Translations under genes and position numbers: made by a program | Shown here: positions 14,344 to 16,129 of the stretch, piece by piece | Layout: each line of letters opens with the position of its first letter | Numbering within the stretch: the first letter of the stretch is position 1 | Notes under the pieces: model-generated | Database searches by the model: none | Told to the model about the DNA's origin: nothing | The model's input: only the letters and a program-made list of their open reading frames with translations | Assembly (NCBI GenBank): GCA_023458615.1 | Contig: JAEWYV010000022.1 | Location: 1 to 16,129, forward strand | From: Bacillota bacterium | GTDB taxonomy: Bacteria; Bacillota; Clostridia; Christensenellales; CAG-138 | DNA: 16,129 bases | Direction of reading: 5' to 3'

Positions 14344-14952
14344 ATGAAACGCTTATTCTTGTTTCTTGCCGCGTTTGGGTTGCTATTGACAGCAGCCTGT
14401 AAGCAGAGCACGCCCGTTGTCGATCAATCTGCGCAAAACGGAAAGATGACGATATCGCTTGATTATCAGGCGCAGGACGGCTATGCTTCCAACCAATTTG
14501 CCGTTTGGGTGGAAAATTCCGATGGAGCAATGGTTAAAACACTTTACGCTACGCGCTTTACAGCAAAGGGTGGATACGAAAAGCGGCCGGATGCGATCCC
14601 GCTCTGGGTAGCGCGTTCAGGAGTTGCCGAAATAAAGGATGTAGACGCGATTACCTCCGCAACGCCCAAATCTGGAAAGCTGGAATACAGCTGGGATTTG
14701 ACCGATGCTGCGGGAACACGCGTGCCGGACGGCACCTACCGCTATTTTGTAGAGGGTACTCTGCGCTGGAAAAACAGTGTGTTGTTTTCCGGCGAAATCA
14801 CGCTGGGTCAATCGGCGGCAACCGCTCAGGCAACCGCGGAATATAGCTATGCGGCTTCAGACGATGCCCCCGCTCTGACTGCGGATTCGCCGGAAAACGG
14901 CATGCTCGCCAATGTTTCGGCGACATTTACGCCGCCCGCACAGCTGCCGTAA
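14344..14952 (+). CDS. DUF2271-type lipoprotein with possible flavinylation motif
   Basis: This is a lipoprotein of 202 residues. The signal peptide ends LLLTAAC with Cys19 as the likely lipid-attachment site, and the mature part would face outward. The body resembles DUF2271 proteins by eye. A strand region FAVWVENSDGAMVKTLYATR comes first, then the motif DVDAITSATPKSG at about 99-111. It then has WDLTDAAGTRVPDGTYRYFVEGT, a flagellar-cap-like Asp-Gly-Thr-Tyr turn. The part DAITSAT (101-107) fits the Dxx(S/T)(G/A/S)AT pattern at which ApbE attaches FMN to Thr. The start at 14344 is set by AAGGAG nine bases upstream; an earlier in-frame ATG at 14308 adds non-signal sequence. Function is unknown; a redox role is inference. 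The next gene follows after 79 bases. Confidence 0.78.
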   Translation: MKRLFLFLAAFGLLLTAACKQSTPVVDQSAQNGKMTISLDYQAQDGYASNQFAVWVENSDGAMVKTLYATRFTAKGGYEKRPDAIPLWVARSGVAEIKDVDAITSATPKSGKLEYSWDLTDAAGTRVPDGTYRYFVEGTLRWKNSVLFSGEITLGQSAATAQATAEYSYAASDDAPALTADSPENGMLANVSATFTPPAQLP

Positions 14953-15031
14953 AAGAATAGAACTCGCGCAAACTTGCTGCACCAGCGCCAAGTCCGGCAC
15001 GCTATGCCGACCGAATGGAGGAATAGAACAT

Positions 15032-15952
15032 TTGAGATCGATCATCTATCGCTTCATCTGTGGAATCATGATGGGAATTGGCGGCGTTTTGCCGGGGGTT
15101 TCCGGTGGAATTCTGGCAATCAGCCTCGGTGTTTACGAGAAGATGATGCTGGCGATCGGCAACTTTTTTCAGAATTGGAAATCGAATCTTCGTTACCTTT
15201 TGCCGCTTGTGATTGGCGGGGGAATCGGAATTTTGCTCACCAGCAATGTGCTGAGTTTGCTCATCGACCGATATGAGGTGCAGATGCTTTCCCTGTTTAC
15301 GGGGCTGGTGCTTGGCAGCTTGCCGGGGCTTTTTGCGGAGGTTCGCCTCGGCGGGCAAAGGCTGCAATGGAAACATCTCATCGCTGCGTTGCTTGGCCTT
15401 GGATTCGTGCTGCTTTTTGCGCTCGGAGAATCCAGCGTTGCGAATAACGCCAAGGTTGTACGGCTAAGTGTGCCGGATGCGCTCATCTCCGGCCTTGTGC
15501 TCTCCGTTGGTACGGTGATTCCCGGCATCAGTTCGTCGTTTATTCTCGTCTACCTCGGGTTATATCCTGCCGTCATCGCTGCTATATCGAGCGTGATGGA
15601 TATTTCCACGCTGACGACGGCAGGTCTCGGCGCTATGCTGACGAATCTGGGGGAGATGTTCTGGCCGCTGGCGGCGTTGGTCGGCTCTTTTGGACTGGTC
15701 TCGTTTTTTATCATCCGGTTGGTCAATCATATCCTGCGGCGGCATCATGCGACCTCTTATGCGGCGGTCATCGGGTTTGTAGTTGGTTCTATCGCACTCA
15801 TCCTGCCAAAGATTATCGCGGGCATTACATGGGCTTGCCCGGCATTCCTTGCCGTCGGCCTTGCGTTGAGTTACCTGGAAAATCGGCTGCAGGCAAAACT
15901 TGCGTCTACGCAGACACCTCTGCCGCAAACAGCGGTTCAAACGGACGAATAA
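15032..15952 (+). CDS. popT: DUF368 polyprenyl-phosphate translocase (PopT type)
   Basis: This 306-residue polytopic membrane protein belongs to the DUF368 family. Members (PopT) have been shown to recycle undecaprenyl phosphate, the lipid carrier of cell-wall precursors, across the membrane. Two related half-motifs are visible: GGVLPGVSGGILAISLGVYE near residue 17 and GTVIPGISSSFILVYLGLY near 165. They point to an internal repeat with re-entrant loops, as in the family. The tail after the last helix is polar, with Gln, Thr and Pro. I place the start at the TTG at 15032, where GGAGGAA lies eight bases upstream and the family alignment begins. The longer open frame has no hydrophobic or conserved N-terminal part. 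It is followed by its own terminator. Confidence 0.9.
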   Translation: MRSIIYRFICGIMMGIGGVLPGVSGGILAISLGVYEKMMLAIGNFFQNWKSNLRYLLPLVIGGGIGILLTSNVLSLLIDRYEVQMLSLFTGLVLGSLPGLFAEVRLGGQRLQWKHLIAALLGLGFVLLFALGESSVANNAKVVRLSVPDALISGLVLSVGTVIPGISSSFILVYLGLYPAVIAAISSVMDISTLTTAGLGAMLTNLGEMFWPLAALVGSFGLVSFFIIRLVNHILRRHHATSYAAVIGFVVGSIALILPKIIAGITWACPAFLAVGLALSYLENRLQAKLASTQTPLPQTAVQTDE

Positions 15953-15958
15953 GACCAG

Positions 15959-15984
15959 AAACGCGCAGAAATCGCGCGTTTTCT
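15959..15984 (+). terminator. Rho-independent terminator after the DUF368 gene
   Basis: AAACGCGC pairs with GCGCGTTT (8 bp, seven-base loop) seven bases after the stop, and TTCTTGTCTG follows. The stem is short but GC-rich at its top. Confidence 0.7.
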
Positions 15985-16009
15985 TGTCTGATTCGCGAGT
16001 GTGCGAAGT

Positions 16010-16039
16010 TTGACAATCAATCAGCAAGCATGCTACAAT
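16010..16039 (+). promoter_or_regulatory. Promoter for a gene beyond the right edge
   Basis: A perfect TTGACA (16010-16015), an 18-bp spacer and TACAAT (16034-16039), with TGC directly before the -10 box as an extended element. The predicted start is near 16046. No coding start is evident in the remaining 80 bases. Confidence 0.65.
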
Positions 16040-16046
16040 CGATTCG

Positions 16047-16074
16047 GCGGCGGATTGCGGCCGCTTGTTTTTGT
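16047..16074 (+). terminator. Possible leader hairpin with T-rich tail
   Basis: GCGGC and GCCGC (5 bp, eight-base loop) are followed by TTGTTTTTGT, immediately after the predicted start of transcription. It could be an attenuator or simply a leader stem. The stem is short. Confidence 0.25.
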
Positions 16075-16129
16075 ATTCCGTTTGCTCCGTTTCTTCGCAT
16101 CGAGAGCGGCTGCCGCGCATGATGTAAAA

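Noticed and set aside
14912..15031. Longer N-terminus for the DUF368 protein
   Set aside because: It overlaps the end of the lipoprotein gene and its residues are hydrophilic and unconserved; the TTG at 15032 has the ribosome site.
1..16129. Search by eye for CRISPR repeats, tRNA genes, transposases or phage genes
   Set aside because: No regularly spaced direct repeats, cloverleaf candidates or recombinase motifs were seen.

Overview
The window looks like chromosomal DNA of a low-to-mid G+C Gram-positive bacterium, most likely a member of the Clostridia. This rests on a BceAB-type transporter, a CUT1 sugar importer without its own ATPase, lipoprotein signals without outer-membrane features, good Shine-Dalgarno sites, frequent TTG starts and sigma-A type TTGACA/TATAAT promoters. 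No rRNA, tRNA, CRISPR array, prophage or insertion sequence was seen. Species cannot be named from this sequence alone.

Layout. 1-2116 (+): the end of a BceA-type ABC ATPase and its overlapping ten-helix FtsX/BceB-type permease, closed by a strong terminator. 2171-3109 (+): a 14-bp palindrome, a promoter that places an ATG at its own predicted transcription start, a half-length AI-2E-family membrane protein and a small GlsB/YeaQ-type membrane protein. 3165-5570 (-): an A+T-richer gene for a membrane-anchored protein with an NPCBM-like domain, then a surface-tethered calcineurin-like phosphoesterase. 5693-7848 (+): a divergent-PAP2 (DUF212) membrane protein, an SRAP-domain protein (YedK/HMCES type) and an AraC-type regulator fused to a GyrI-like ligand domain.

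7873-14067 (-): a maltodextrin-type carbohydrate locus read right to left: LacI-family regulator, lipoprotein binding protein, two permeases, then 4-alpha-glucanotransferase (MalQ). The whole locus sits behind a perfect-consensus promoter with a cre/LacI-type operator just after the predicted start site. A hairpin after the binding-protein gene and a weak terminator plus a separate promoter before malQ suggest graded expression along the locus. Imported oligosaccharides would be disproportionated by MalQ. The importer ATPase must come from elsewhere.

14257-15952 (+): a lipoprotein of DUF2271 type carrying a motif resembling an ApbE flavinylation site, then a DUF368 (PopT-type) polyprenyl-phosphate translocase. 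The right end (16010-16129) has a promoter aimed at a gene outside the window.

No clearly new multi-gene system is visible. The best leads are the promoter-to-ATG geometry, the half-size AI-2E protein, the NPCBM-like membrane gene, the possible internal start in the AraC fusion, and the possible flavinylation of the DUF2271 lipoprotein.
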